A stretch of 64,000 bases of DNA, taken from the NCBI RefSeq assembly GCF_000292915.1, contig NC_018513.1:124001-188000 (forward strand), written 5' to 3'. Below, one piece after another: positions 1 to 11,126 of this stretch. Both the position numbers and the translations under genes were made by a program. Source of the DNA: Burkholderia cepacia GG4 (GTDB taxonomy: Bacteria; Pseudomonadota; Gammaproteobacteria; Burkholderiales; Burkholderiaceae). The notes below the pieces were generated by a model. It worked only from the letters and a program-made list of their open reading frames with translations. It was not told where the DNA came from and searched no databases. Within the stretch, counting starts at the first letter, position 1. Each line of letters begins with the position of its first letter.

Positions 1-1
1 G

Positions 2-79
2 CCCACGCTCGACTTCGCCGCGTTGCGCGCTGAACTGCAGGCCGTGCTGCGTGCGTATCTGGCGGCGGCAGGCGATTGA
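2..79 (+). CDS. C-terminal end of an unidentified gene, cut by the window start
   Basis: One open frame runs from the first bases to a TGA at 77-79. It gives about 25 residues ending in LRAYLAAAGD, rich in Ala and Leu as expected for the last helix of a protein. Too little is present to assign a family. It lies upstream of and on the same strand as the aminotransferase gene, with a gap of more than 200 bp. Confidence 0.5.
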   Translation, partial: PTLDFAALRAELQAVLRAYLAAAGD

Positions 80-306
80 TGCACGGCGCGGCTGCGCGGC
101 CCCAGGAGGAATGCCTGATTCGCATGCGTTGTCGGCGGTACTGCCTTGACGCCGCGCTCTTCTTATCCAGGGCAATGAGAAAAATGCATGGCTGCCATGA
201 CGAACTTTCGATTGTCTGCCGATATTGGCTCGGGCTAAATCATGCGGCATGAGCAGGGCCGCGCGCTTCGCGCGGGCCAGCCCGAAGGACATCAGGAGGA
301 GGAGTC

Positions 307-1461
307 ATGCGAAGCGCCACCACGCCCCGTTCGAAACTGCCGGACGTCGGGACGACGATCTTCACGGTGATCGGCCAGCTCGCCGCACAGTACGATGCGC
401 TGAACCTGTCGCAGGGCGCGCCGAATTTCGCGCCAGATCCGGCGCTCGTCGAGGGCGTCGCGCGTGCGATGCGCGACGGCCACAACCAGTACGCGCCGAT
501 GGCCGGCATCGCGTCGCTGCGCGAGCGGCTCGCGGAGAAGACCGAGGCGCTGTACGGCACCCGCTACGACCCAGGCACCGAGATCACGGTGATCGCGAGC
601 GCGAGCGAGGGGCTGTACGCGGCGATCAGTGCGCTCGTGCATCCGGGCGACGAAGTGATCTATTTCGAGCCGTCGTTCGACAGCTATGCGCCGATCGTGC
701 GGATGCAGGGCGCGACGCCGGTCGCGATCAAGCTGTCGGCCGAGCATTTCCGCGTGAATTGGGACGAAGTCGCCGCGGCGATCACGCCGCGCACGCGGAT
801 GATCATCGTCAATACGCCGCACAACCCGACCGCGACCGTGTTCTCCGCCGACGATCTCGAGCGGCTCGCGCAGCTCACCCGCAATACCGACATCGTGGTG
901 CTGTCCGACGAGGTCTACGAGCATGTCGTGTTCGACGGCGCGCAGCACCAGAGCGTTGCGCGGCACAGCGAACTGGCCGAGCGCAGCGTGATCGTGTCGT
1001 CGTTCGGCAAGTCGTTCCACGTGACGGGCTGGCGGGTCGGCCATTGCATCGCGCCGGCCGAACTGATGGACGAGATCCGCAAGGTGCACCAGTTCATGGT
1101 GTTCGCGGCCGATACGCCGATGCAGGTCGCGTTTGCGGAGATCCTCGCCCGGCCGGAAAGCTATCTCGGCCTGGCGGCGTTCTATCAGGCCAAGCGCGAC
1201 CTGCTCGCGCGCGAGCTGGCCGGTTCGCGTTTCGAGCTGCTGCCGAGTGAAGGCTCGTTCTTCATGCTCGCGCGGTTCCGGCACTTCTCGGACGAAAGCG
1301 ACAGCGATTTCGTGCTGCGCCTGATCCGCGATGCGCGCGTCGCGACGATTCCGCTGTCGGCGTTTTACACCGACGGCACCGACGCGGGCGTGATCCGGCT
1401 CAGTTTCTCGAAGGACGACGCGACGCTGGTCGAAGGCGCGCGGCGGTTGCGGTCGCTGTAA
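307..1461 (+). CDS. PLP-dependent aminotransferase, methionine aminotransferase (YbdL-like)
   Basis: The 384-residue protein is a fold-type I class I/II aminotransferase. The N-terminal part has SQGAPNFAPDP and NQYAPMAGIASLRERLA, which follow the E. coli YbdL pattern closely. The PLP-binding lysine lies in SSFGKSFHVTGWRVGH near residue 235, and the NTPHNPTATVF segment supplies the cofactor-binding Asn. YbdL-type enzymes transaminate methionine and aromatic amino acids to 2-oxo acids in the cytoplasm. The start is set by an AGGAGGAGG ribosome site at 295-303 just before ATG 307. The periplasmic binding-protein gene follows 113 bp downstream on the same strand, so the two may be co-expressed. 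The substrate is inferred from family similarity only. Confidence 0.85.
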   Translation: MRSATTPRSKLPDVGTTIFTVIGQLAAQYDALNLSQGAPNFAPDPALVEGVARAMRDGHNQYAPMAGIASLRERLAEKTEALYGTRYDPGTEITVIASASEGLYAAISALVHPGDEVIYFEPSFDSYAPIVRMQGATPVAIKLSAEHFRVNWDEVAAAITPRTRMIIVNTPHNPTATVFSADDLERLAQLTRNTDIVVLSDEVYEHVVFDGAQHQSVARHSELAERSVIVSSFGKSFHVTGWRVGHCIAPAELMDEIRKVHQFMVFAADTPMQVAFAEILARPESYLGLAAFYQAKRDLLARELAGSRFELLPSEGSFFMLARFRHFSDESDSDFVLRLIRDARVATIPLSAFYTDGTDAGVIRLSFSKDDATLVEGARRLRSL

Positions 1462-1574
1462 TCGCGGGCGCGGCCCGCACACCGGCAGGCGACGCGTACG
1501 TCGTCTCGACAGCCACGGATGGTACCGGCGTATGTGCCGAAGCACGGCGCCGGTCGACAAGTCAGGAGATCACG

Positions 1575-2363
1575 ATGAAGCATGGACACACCCTGAAACT
1601 CGCGTTCGCACTCGCGTGCACGCTCGGCGCCGGCGCGGCGTTCGCCGACGGGCAGACGCTGCGCTTCGGCCTCGAGGCGCAGTATCCGCCGTTCGAGTCG
1701 AAAGCGCCGAACGGCGACCTGCAGGGCTTCGATATCGACGTCGGCAATGCCGTCTGCCAGACTGCGAAGCTGTCGTGCAAGTGGGTCGAGACGTCGTTCG
1801 ACGGGCTGATTCCCGCGCTGAAGGGCCGCAAGTTCGATGCGATCAACTCGGCGATGAACGCGACCGAGCAGCGGCGCCAGGCGATCGACTTCACGACGAT
1901 CATCTACCGCGTGCCGACGCAACTGATCGCGCGCACCGGCAGCGGTCTGCTGCCGACGCCGGAAGCGCTGAAGGGCAAGCGCGTCGGCGTGCTGCAGGCG
2001 TCGATCCAGGAAACCTACGCGAAGGCGCACTGGGAGCCGGCGGGTGTGTCGGTCGTCGCGTACCAGGATCAGAACCAGGCGTACGCGGATCTCGTGGCGG
2101 GCCGCCTCGACGCGACGCTGGTGCTTGCGCCGGCCGGCCAGCGCGGCTTCCTGTCGCGTCCGGACGGCAAGGGCTTCGCATTCGTCGGCCAGCCGGTGCG
2201 CGACGACCGGATCCTCGGCAGCGGGATCGCGTTCGGCTTGCGCAAGGGCGACGACGCGTTGAAGGCGAAACTCGATGCGGCGATCGACAAGCTGAAGGCG
2301 GACGGCACGGTTAAGTCGCTCGGCCAGAAGTACTTCGGCAATATCGACATCTCCACGCAGTAA
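1575..2363 (+). CDS. Periplasmic amino-acid ABC transporter substrate-binding protein (Lys/Arg/Orn type)
   Basis: The 262-residue protein starts with a Sec signal peptide (KLAFALACTLGAGAAFA) and continues with the mature bacterial extracellular solute-binding family 3 fold. Typical segments are LRFGLEAQYPPFE at the N-terminus, GFDIDVGNAVC in the first lobe and GIAFGLRKGDDALK in the second. The class fits lysine/arginine/ornithine or histidine binding proteins of ABC importers. No permease or ATPase gene is next to it, so it is an orphan binding protein here. An AGGAG site precedes ATG 1575. It converges on the padR gene across a 62-bp gap that contains a GC-rich hairpin (GGCGGCC...GGCCGCC) without a T tract. 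Confidence 0.85.
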   Translation: MKHGHTLKLAFALACTLGAGAAFADGQTLRFGLEAQYPPFESKAPNGDLQGFDIDVGNAVCQTAKLSCKWVETSFDGLIPALKGRKFDAINSAMNATEQRRQAIDFTTIIYRVPTQLIARTGSGLLPTPEALKGKRVGVLQASIQETYAKAHWEPAGVSVVAYQDQNQAYADLVAGRLDATLVLAPAGQRGFLSRPDGKGFAFVGQPVRDDRILGSGIAFGLRKGDDALKAKLDAAIDKLKADGTVKSLGQKYFGNIDISTQ

Positions 2364-2425
2364 GCGGAGCGGCTGGCGGCCGGGCTGGCCGCCGCGATGC
2401 GTGACGCCGGCCGTGCGACTGCGCG

Positions 2426-2998
2426 TCAGCCGTCGACCCAGCGCAGCGCGCCGATCTTCAGGTGTTCGACGACGCTGCGCGCCCAGTCGAGCTCCGCGTT
2501 GAGCAGGACGAGCGCGTGTTCGTTCTGCAGCAGAAACAGGCGCGGCACCTGATCGTTCTGCGCCGCGTTGCGCAGCGACTCCAGGCGTGCGCGCTCGGCT
2601 TCGAGCGCGGCGATGCGGCGCTCGAGCTGGTGACGCGCATCTTCGGCGTCGAGCAACGGCAGGAACGCGAGGCCGGCGCCGAACGCCGGAAACTCACGCG
2701 CGGGTTCAGCGAGCAGCGCGTGCAGCCACGCCTGGCCGGCGGTGTGCCCAGCCTCGGTGAGCGTGTACAGCGTGCGCTCGGGAAATGCGCCGTCGCGCTC
2801 GGTGTCGTGCACGGCGATCAGCCCGTCGCGCAGCAGCCGGTCGATCGTCTGGTAGAGGCTCGTGCGCTGCCGTACGTTGACGACTTCGTCGTAGCCGCGT
2901 GCCTTCAGTTGCTGCAGCATCCCGTACGGATGCATCGGCGTGTCGGTGAGTGTCGCGAGGACCGCGAGCGCGAGCGGAGACGGGCGACTTGTTGTCAT
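2426..2998 (-). CDS. PadR-family transcriptional regulator
   Basis: The 190-residue protein opens with the PadR winged-helix domain: LALAVLATLTDTPMHPYGM, then TSLYQTIDRLLRDGLI and the wing RTLYTLTEAGH. The C-terminal half (about residues 95-190) is helical and matches the Vir_C-type dimerisation domain, with a coiled-coil-like stretch LERRIAALEAERARLESL. PadR proteins usually repress detoxification or efflux genes and often themselves. No clear Shine-Dalgarno sequence precedes ATG 2998; the upstream DNA is a strikingly AT-rich block with an imperfect dyad. The target gene is not evident from the neighbours. Confidence 0.85.
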   Translation of the reverse strand: MTTSRPSPLALAVLATLTDTPMHPYGMLQQLKARGYDEVVNVRQRTSLYQTIDRLLRDGLIAVHDTERDGAFPERTLYTLTEAGHTAGQAWLHALLAEPAREFPAFGAGLAFLPLLDAEDARHQLERRIAALEAERARLESLRNAAQNDQVPRLFLLQNEHALVLLNAELDWARSVVEHLKIGALRWVDG

Positions 2999-3017
2999 GA
3001 ATAGTTAGTTTATGTCT

Positions 3018-3042
3018 AGTAATAATATAACTATTATTAACT
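3018..3042. promoter_or_regulatory. AT-rich imperfect dyad upstream of padR, candidate operator
   Basis: The 68 bp between padR and cadR are very AT-rich in an otherwise GC-rich window. They contain an imperfect inverted repeat, AGTAATAAT / ATTATTAACT, centred near 3030. The position, 20-45 bp before the padR start, suits an autoregulatory PadR operator overlapping the promoter. This is inferred from position and symmetry only. Confidence 0.4.
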
Positions 3043-3066
3043 GGACTATCATATTCCACAAGGGTT

Positions 3067-3498
3067 TCAGCCGAGGTGCGAACGTTTCGCGGCCGGCGCG
3101 ACGGTTTCCATCGTCGCGAGACCGTGCACGATTCCGCAGTCCTCGACCGAATGTTCACCGACGCACTGGCGGCGCAATTCGGTGAGCTGGTCGCGCAGAT
3201 GGGTCAGTTCGGCGAGGCGCGCATCGACGTGGCCGATGTGTTCGTCGAGCAGCGCGTTGATCGAATCGCATGGATCGGCTGGCGTGTCGGTGAGCTGCAG
3301 CAGCGCGCGGATTTCGTCGTGCGCCATGTCGAGCGCGCGGCAGTTGCGGATGAAGCGCAGTCGTTCGACGTGCACGTCGGTGTAGTTGCGGTAGTTCGAA
3401 TCGGTGCGCTCCGCGTCCGGCATCAGCCCCTCCTTCTCGTAGAAGCGGATCGTTTCGGGCGTGCAGCGGGCCGCCTTGGCCAGTTCGCCGATCTTCAT
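3067..3498 (-). CDS. cadR: MerR-family Cd(II)/Pb(II)-responsive regulator CadR/PbrR type
   Basis: The 143-residue protein has the MerR winged helix at its N-terminus (MKIGELAKAARCTPETIRFYEKEGL), a dimerisation helix, and the three metal-binding cysteines of the CadR/PbrR group: one in PADPCDS and two in RRQCVGEHSVEDC. Many Pseudomonas CadR proteins end in a His-rich tail, which is absent here. It is divergent from the CadA-type ATPase gene and shares its promoter region, where a MerR-type elongated-spacer promoter is visible. It is expected to bind that promoter, unwind it in the presence of Cd or Pb, and activate cadA. Confidence 0.9.
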   Translation of the reverse strand: MKIGELAKAARCTPETIRFYEKEGLMPDAERTDSNYRNYTDVHVERLRFIRNCRALDMAHDEIRALLQLTDTPADPCDSINALLDEHIGHVDARLAELTHLRDQLTELRRQCVGEHSVEDCGIVHGLATMETVAPAAKRSHLG

Positions 3499-3518
3499 GG
3501 CTTTCTCCGTTGTAAGGG

Positions 3519-3550
3519 TTGACCTTGTAGTGGCTTCAGGGTGTTAACTC
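3519..3550 (+). promoter_or_regulatory. MerR-type promoter and CadR operator for cadA
   Basis: TTGACC (3519-3524) and TTAACT (3544-3549) are separated by 19 bp, the long spacer typical of MerR-family target promoters. The spacer holds the dyad ACCTTGTAG...CTTCAGGGT (3522-3542), close to the known cadA operator of pseudomonads. Regulation by CadR is inferred from this similarity and from the divergent cadR gene. Confidence 0.8.
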
Positions 3551-3579
3551 TACACCGTCAAGCCATAGAGGAGGTTGTC

Positions 3580-6171
<2,592 letters not shown>

Positions 6172-6181
6172 GGAGCGGGCG

Positions 6182-6547
6182 ATGAGCTTTCTGAAACGGA
6201 TCCTGGGCGGCCACGCTAGTGGCCACGGCGGTGGGCATGGCGATGGCGGCCATGGTGGCGAGCATCACGGCGCGCCGCGCCGCGACGATCACGGCGGCCA
6301 TGATGCGCGCGGCCGCGATCGTCACGGGTGGGGCTGGCAGCCGTCGTCCGACGGCCATGGCGGCAAGGGCGGCAACGTGCCGGTGCGCCAGATCGCCTGC
6401 GCGGGTTGCGGCGCGCTCAACGGGACGGATGCGCGATTCTGCGCGCAGTGCGGCACAGCACAGCGCGGCAGGGCCTGCAGCCGCTGCCACGCGGCGCTGG
6501 CCGCCGACGCCCGGTTCTGCCCGGGCTGCGGGACGCAAGCCGGCTAA
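6182..6547 (+). CDS. Small zinc-ribbon protein with a Gly/His-rich N-terminus
   Basis: The 121-residue protein has two parts. Residues 1-65 are rich in Gly and His (GHGGGHGDGGHGG). The rest holds two zinc-ribbon-like double-cysteine knuckles, CAGCGALNGTDARFCAQCG and CSRCHAALAADARFCPGCG. The family is usually annotated as a zinc-ribbon-domain protein of unknown role. It starts 10 bp after cadA stops, with AGGAG in between, so it should be co-transcribed with cadA and induced by the same metals. A metal-binding or chaperone role is an inference from composition and context. Confidence 0.8.
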   Translation: MSFLKRILGGHASGHGGGHGDGGHGGEHHGAPRRDDHGGHDARGRDRHGWGWQPSSDGHGGKGGNVPVRQIACAGCGALNGTDARFCAQCGTAQRGRACSRCHAALAADARFCPGCGTQAG

Positions 6548-6623
6548 GGCGCGATCGCCGGCCTCGTTGCCGGCGTGAAAGCCGACCAGCGACGGTATGG
6601 CGCCTGCAACGGGCGTCGCCGTG

Positions 6624-6783
6624 CACCTCAGCACCTCAGCACCTCAGCACCTCAGCACCTCAGCACCTCAGCACCTCAGCACCTCAGCACCTCAGCACCT
6701 CAGCACCTCAGCACCTCAGCACCCCAGCACCCCAGCACCCCAGCACCCCAGCACCCCAGCACCCCAGCACCCCAGCACCCCAG
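6624..6783. repeat. Two-phase octanucleotide tandem repeat (CACCTCAG x12, CACCCCAG x8)
   Basis: Twelve perfect copies of CACCTCAG (6624-6719) run directly into eight perfect copies of CACCCCAG (6720-6783), which differ by one T-to-C change. The array lies between the zinc-ribbon gene and the 3' end of the convergent AraC gene, in a 250-bp stretch with no other gene. The perfection of both blocks points to recent replication slippage. Confidence 0.97.
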
Positions 6784-6797
6784 CACCGCCCCGTCGA

Positions 6798-7676
6798 TCA
6801 ACGCAGCGGCAAATGGATCTCCGTGCGCAGGTCGGCCGGCGCCGCATCCATCGGCGTATTCAGGTACAGCTCGAACGGCGGCGCATCGGCGGCTTCGCGG
6901 CCCGAGTGACGCAGCCAGTCGCCGTACAGCCACTGGTAGGCCGTCTTCAGGTCCGCATACGGTCCCGTATGCAGCAGCACCGCGTAGTCGCCGCCCGCGA
7001 TCGTCGTGCGCTCGACCGGCGGCGCCGGCTCGACGTCCGGCGCGCCGGTGGCCGGCACGAAGCACGCTTTCGCGCGCAGCTGCGCTTCCGGCGTCGTATC
7101 CGGATCGTCATGGAAGATCCCGATCATCTTCGCGCCGGGGCCGATCATTCCGTGCTGCCCGGCCCACGCGCCGATCCGCCCGAACGCGTCGCCGACCTTC
7201 AGGTACGCGCCCGTATGCGCGACCGCATAACCGCGCAGTTCCGGTTGCTGCCGGATTTCGACTTCATGCTTGAACATGTCTTCCTCTCCTCGCTGTAATG
7301 GATAGATCGGCCGATGGACCCCGGCGCGCCGGTGCTGTGCGGGCGGCACGCCGTAAGCATCGCGAAATGCGCGGGCGAACGCGTGCGTCGAGCCGTAACC
7401 GGCGCGCCGCGCGATCGCGTCGAGCGGCAGCGCCGTGCAGACGAGATCCTCGGACGCTCGCACGATTCGCATCCGCCGCACCGTCAGCACGATCGACTCG
7501 CCGTACAGCGCGCGATAGACGCGCTGCCAGTGATACGGCGACAGGCACGCGATGTCGGCGAGCCGGTTCAGGTCGAGCGTGTCGTCGAGGTGCGCGCGGA
7601 TATAGTCGTGCACGCGCGCGACCCGCGCCGCATAGCGGACCCACGCAGGCGTTTCGGCTTTCGTTTCAACGGTCAT
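6798..7676 (-). CDS. AraC-family regulator with C-terminal GyrI-like effector domain
   Basis: The 292-residue protein has an N-terminal AraC/XylS double helix-turn-helix (about residues 20-120, with LADIACLSPYHWQRVYRAL and GYGSTHAFARAFRDAYG). A GyrI/Rob-like small-molecule-binding domain follows (about residues 135-292, with VEIRQQPELRGYAVAHTG). This is the Rob/SoxS-GyrI fusion layout seen in multidrug-responsive activators. Its gene ends 14 bp from the octanucleotide array. The effector and target genes are unknown. Confidence 0.85.
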   Translation of the reverse strand: MTVETKAETPAWVRYAARVARVHDYIRAHLDDTLDLNRLADIACLSPYHWQRVYRALYGESIVLTVRRMRIVRASEDLVCTALPLDAIARRAGYGSTHAFARAFRDAYGVPPAQHRRAGVHRPIYPLQRGEEDMFKHEVEIRQQPELRGYAVAHTGAYLKVGDAFGRIGAWAGQHGMIGPGAKMIGIFHDDPDTTPEAQLRAKACFVPATGAPDVEPAPPVERTTIAGGDYAVLLHTGPYADLKTAYQWLYGDWLRHSGREAADAPPFELYLNTPMDAAPADLRTEIHLPLR

Positions 7677-7952
7677 TGGCGCGCCCCGGCAAGCATCGAC
7701 GTCACGGTAGCACGCCGCCGTTTGATAAATCTTGCGGAGATGCGTAGGGCACCGAAATCTGCCCCCTTTTTATTTGGCCGAAATGGGGTCTCGTCCCCGC
7801 CGATAACTGTCTAAAGTTAAAGACGGTGAAATCGGGTCAACGCGTCATTTTTCTCGGGTAAGTTGCTTCGGGCGGCAAAGCACGGTTTTCGAAGTACGCA
7901 GGTAGTTCGTCGATGTTCAATCGCAACGCCACGTTTTTCGGGAGAAGAAGAA

Positions 7953-9416
7953 ATGGATGCTTCCAGCTTCATCACGTCGCTGCAGACCACGCTAGGCGGA
8001 TACCTGCCCAAGATCGCCGGCGCGATCGGCATCCTGGTGATCGGCTGGCTGATCGCCGTGGCGGTGCGGGCCGGCGCGCTCCGGCTGCTCAATGCGCTGA
8101 AGGTCGATCAGCGGATCAACGAAAGCACCGGCCAGGGCGCGTACGTCGAGCGCATCATCGCCGGCGGGCTGTTCTGGCTCGTGCTGCTCGTCACCGCGGT
8201 GGGCATCTTCAACGTGCTCAACCTGTACGCGGTCTCCAATCCGTTCTCGCTGCTCGTCACGCACATCGTCAACTACCTGCCGAACCTGATCGGCGGCGCG
8301 GCGCTGACGCTGATCGCGTGGCTCATCGCATCTCTGCTGCGCAGCCTCGCGAACCGCGCGCTGAAGGCGAGCAAGGTCGACGACAAGCTGTCCGAAAGCG
8401 CTGGCATGCAGCCGATGAGCGGCTATCTCGGCGACGTGCTGTTCTGGCTCGTGATCCTGATGTTCCTGCCGGCGATTCTCGCGTCGTTCGCGCTGTCCGG
8501 CCTGCTGTCGCCGGTGCAGGGGATGGTCGACAAGCTGCTCGAGATCGTGCCGAACGTGTTCGCGGCCGCGGTGATCGGCTTCGTCGGCTGGGTCGTCGCG
8601 CGCGTGCTGCGCGGCCTCGTGACGAACCTGCTGGTCGCCGCCGGCGCCGACCGCCTCACCGCGCGTCTGGACAGCCCGACGCCGGTGCGCGTGTCGAGCC
8701 TGATCGGCACGATCGTCTACGTGTTCGTGTTCGTGCCGACGCTGATCTCCGCGCTCGACGCGCTGAAGATCGAAGCAATCTCGATTCCCGCCACCAACAT
8801 GCTGAACCAGTTCCTCGGCGCGGTGCCGGACATCGTCGCGGCGATCGTGATCGTGCTCGTCACGTTCTATTTCGCGCGCTTCGTCGCGTCGCTCGCGCAG
8901 AAGCTGCTGGAAGCCGCCGGTGCCGACGGACTGCCGGCCGTGCTTGGCGTCGAACGCGTGTTTTCGGGGATGCTGCAGCCGTCGGTGCTGGTCGCGCGGC
9001 TGATCGTGTTCTTCGCGATGCTGTTCGCGGCGGTCGAGGCCGCGAACCGGCTCGGCTTCACGCAGGTGCGCGACGTCGTCACGCTGTTCATCGAATTCGG
9101 CGGCCACGTGCTGATGGGCGGCGTGATCCTCGTGATCGGCGTGTGGCTCGCGGGCCTCGCGCGCCGCGTGATCGAGCAGGCCGACCGAGAGCACAGCGTG
9201 TTGTTCGCGCGGATCGCGCAATTTGCGATCCTCGGCCTGGTGTTCGCGATGGGGCTGCGCGCGATGGGCATCGCGAACGAGATCGTGCAGCTCGCGTTCG
9301 GCCTCGTGCTCGGCGCGATCGCGGTGGCGGTCGCGCTGTCGTTCGGCCTCGGCGGTCGCGAAGCGGCCGGCAAGCTGCTCGACCGCTGGTTCAACCAGCG
9401 CGGCGGCGGCCAGTAA
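7953..9416 (+). CDS. MscS-like membrane protein with repeated TM-helix domains
   Basis: The 487-residue integral membrane protein is built from repeated Gly-rich hydrophobic helices such as AGAIGILVIGWLIAVAVRAG, FAAAVIGFVGWVVARVLRG and IVAAIVIVLVTFYFARFVAS. Each is followed by an amphipathic stretch of the type LLxAAGADxL. This fits the mechanosensitive-channel-associated conserved TM helix family (TM_helix repeats) of the inner membrane. ATG 7953 is preferred because GGAGAAGAAG precedes it, although the frame is open further upstream. The gene stands alone with more than 180 bp on both sides. Channel function is inferred from the family. Confidence 0.75.
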   Translation: MDASSFITSLQTTLGGYLPKIAGAIGILVIGWLIAVAVRAGALRLLNALKVDQRINESTGQGAYVERIIAGGLFWLVLLVTAVGIFNVLNLYAVSNPFSLLVTHIVNYLPNLIGGAALTLIAWLIASLLRSLANRALKASKVDDKLSESAGMQPMSGYLGDVLFWLVILMFLPAILASFALSGLLSPVQGMVDKLLEIVPNVFAAAVIGFVGWVVARVLRGLVTNLLVAAGADRLTARLDSPTPVRVSSLIGTIVYVFVFVPTLISALDALKIEAISIPATNMLNQFLGAVPDIVAAIVIVLVTFYFARFVASLAQKLLEAAGADGLPAVLGVERVFSGMLQPSVLVARLIVFFAMLFAAVEAANRLGFTQVRDVVTLFIEFGGHVLMGGVILVIGVWLAGLARRVIEQADREHSVLFARIAQFAILGLVFAMGLRAMGIANEIVQLAFGLVLGAIAVAVALSFGLGGREAAGKLLDRWFNQRGGGQ

Positions 9417-9602
9417 GCGGGTCGCGGCGGTCCGGCTGCCGCGGGCGGCCGGATCGCGGTGGGGACGCAGGCGGCGGCGTTGCGGTGGGCGAAATGTCAG
9501 CCGTCATCTTTGCCGAATTTCGATAACACGTCGTTTAATGACTCTCTAGCATCGATTCTCAGTCGCGCGGGCCGGCAGGCCGGCGCCTTTCAGGAGAATC
9601 CG

Positions 9603-11015
9603 ATGAAAGCAGAGTCGAATGGCCGGCCCGCCGCCGGCGCCAAGTCGTCCGGCCAGCCCGCGCTGCAGCAGACGCTCGGGACCTGGCAACTGTGGGGTAT
9701 CGCGGTCGGCCTCGTGATTTCAGGCGAATACTTCGGCTGGAGCTACGGCTGGGCGAGCGCGGGCACGCTGGGTTTCGTGGTCACCGCGCTGTTCGTCGCG
9801 GCGATGTACACCACCTTCATCTTCAGCTTTACCGAACTGACGACGTCGATCCCGCATGCGGGCGGCCCGTTCGCGTATGCGCGCCGGGCGTTCGGCCCGG
9901 CAGGCGGCTACCTGGCCGGCGCCGCGACACTCGTCGAGTTCGTGTTCGCGCCGCCTGCGATCGCGCTCGCGATCGGCGCGTACCTGCACGTGCAGTTTCC
10001 GGGGCTCGAACCGAAACATGCGGCGATGGGCGCGTATCTCGTGTTCATGGCGCTGAACATCGTCGGCGTGCAAATCGCGGCGACCTTCGAACTGGTCGTC
10101 ACGCTGTTCGCGATCTTCGAGCTGCTGGTGTTCATGGGCGTCGTGTCGCCGGGCTTCGCGTGGAGCAACTTCATGAAGGGCGGCTGGTCGGGCGCCGATC
10201 ATTTCAGCGTCGGCGCATTCCACGGGATGTTCGCGGCGATCCCGTTCGCGATCTGGTTCTTCCTCGCGATCGAGGGCGTCGCGATGGCCGCCGAGGAAGC
10301 GAAGAACCCGAAGCGCTCGATCCCGATCGCATACGTGGCCGGCATCCTGACGCTCGTCACGCTCGCGGTCGGCGTGATGGTGTTCGCCGGCGGCGCGGGC
10401 GACTGGACCAAGCTCGCGAACATCAACGACCCGCTGCCGCAGGCGATGAAATACATCGTCGGCGCAAACAGCGGCTGGATGCACATGCTCGTGTGGCTCG
10501 GGCTGTTCGGGCTCGTCGCGTCGTTCCACGGGATCATCCTCGGCTATTCGCGCCAGATCTTCGCGCTGGCCCGTGAAGGCTACCTGCCGGAGTGGCTCGG
10601 GAAGGTGCATCCGCGCTTCAAGACGCCGCATCGCGCGATTCTCGCGGGCGGCGTGGTCGGGATCGCGGCGATCTACAGCGACGAGCTGATCCAGTTCGGC
10701 GGCCAGACGCTCACCGCGAACATCGTGACGATGTCGGTGTTCGGTGCGATCGTGATGTATATCGTAAGCATGGCGGCGCTGTTCAAGCTGCGTCGCTCGC
10801 AGCCGAACATGGAGCGGCCGTTCCGCGCGCCGCTGTACCCGTTCTTCCCGGCATTCGCGATCGTGGCGGCCCTGATTTGCCTCGGGACGATGGTGTACTT
10901 CAACGGGCTGGTGGCGATGGTGTTCGTCGCGTTCCTCGCGCTCGGCTACGCGTACTTCCTCGCGACCCGTTCGCAGCGCGCGAGCGCGCCGGGCGACGTG
11001 CTGCTCGAGGAGTGA
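9603..11015 (+). CDS. eat: Ethanolamine permease, APC family
   Basis: The 470-residue protein has about 12 hydrophobic segments of the amino acid-polyamine-organocation superfamily. The segment GIAVGLVISGEYFGWSYGW and the phrase GGPFAYARRAFGP are typical of ethanolamine permeases. It imports ethanolamine for EutBC, whose genes follow on the same strand. Start ATG 9603 has CAGGAGAA before it. The 111-bp gap to eutB contains a GC-rich hairpin built from two GGCGCGCC blocks (11053-11078), which could tune read-through. Confidence 0.85.
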   Translation: MKAESNGRPAAGAKSSGQPALQQTLGTWQLWGIAVGLVISGEYFGWSYGWASAGTLGFVVTALFVAAMYTTFIFSFTELTTSIPHAGGPFAYARRAFGPAGGYLAGAATLVEFVFAPPAIALAIGAYLHVQFPGLEPKHAAMGAYLVFMALNIVGVQIAATFELVVTLFAIFELLVFMGVVSPGFAWSNFMKGGWSGADHFSVGAFHGMFAAIPFAIWFFLAIEGVAMAAEEAKNPKRSIPIAYVAGILTLVTLAVGVMVFAGGAGDWTKLANINDPLPQAMKYIVGANSGWMHMLVWLGLFGLVASFHGIILGYSRQIFALAREGYLPEWLGKVHPRFKTPHRAILAGGVVGIAAIYSDELIQFGGQTLTANIVTMSVFGAIVMYIVSMAALFKLRRSQPNMERPFRAPLYPFFPAFAIVAALICLGTMVYFNGLVAMVFVAFLALGYAYFLATRSQRASAPGDVLLEE

Positions 11016-11052
11016 CGATGGCGAACCTGCAAGGCCGTTCCTGACGGCATCC

Positions 11053-11078
11053 GGCGCGCCCCGTCGAACGGGCGCGCC
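11053..11078 (+). other. GC-rich hairpin between the permease gene and eutB
   Basis: GGCGCGCCCCGT and ACGGGCGCGCC can pair with a one-base bulge around a CGA loop. No T tract follows, so it is not a standard intrinsic terminator. It may stabilise or partly uncouple the permease transcript. Confidence 0.45.
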
Positions 11079-11126
11079 ATCGCCGTCCGGCAACGATGGG
11101 CAAGGACTGGCAAGGAGATTCGAACG

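Noticed and set aside
6624..6783. CRISPR-like array
   Set aside because: The units are 8 bp, contiguous and without spacers. This is a simple tandem repeat.
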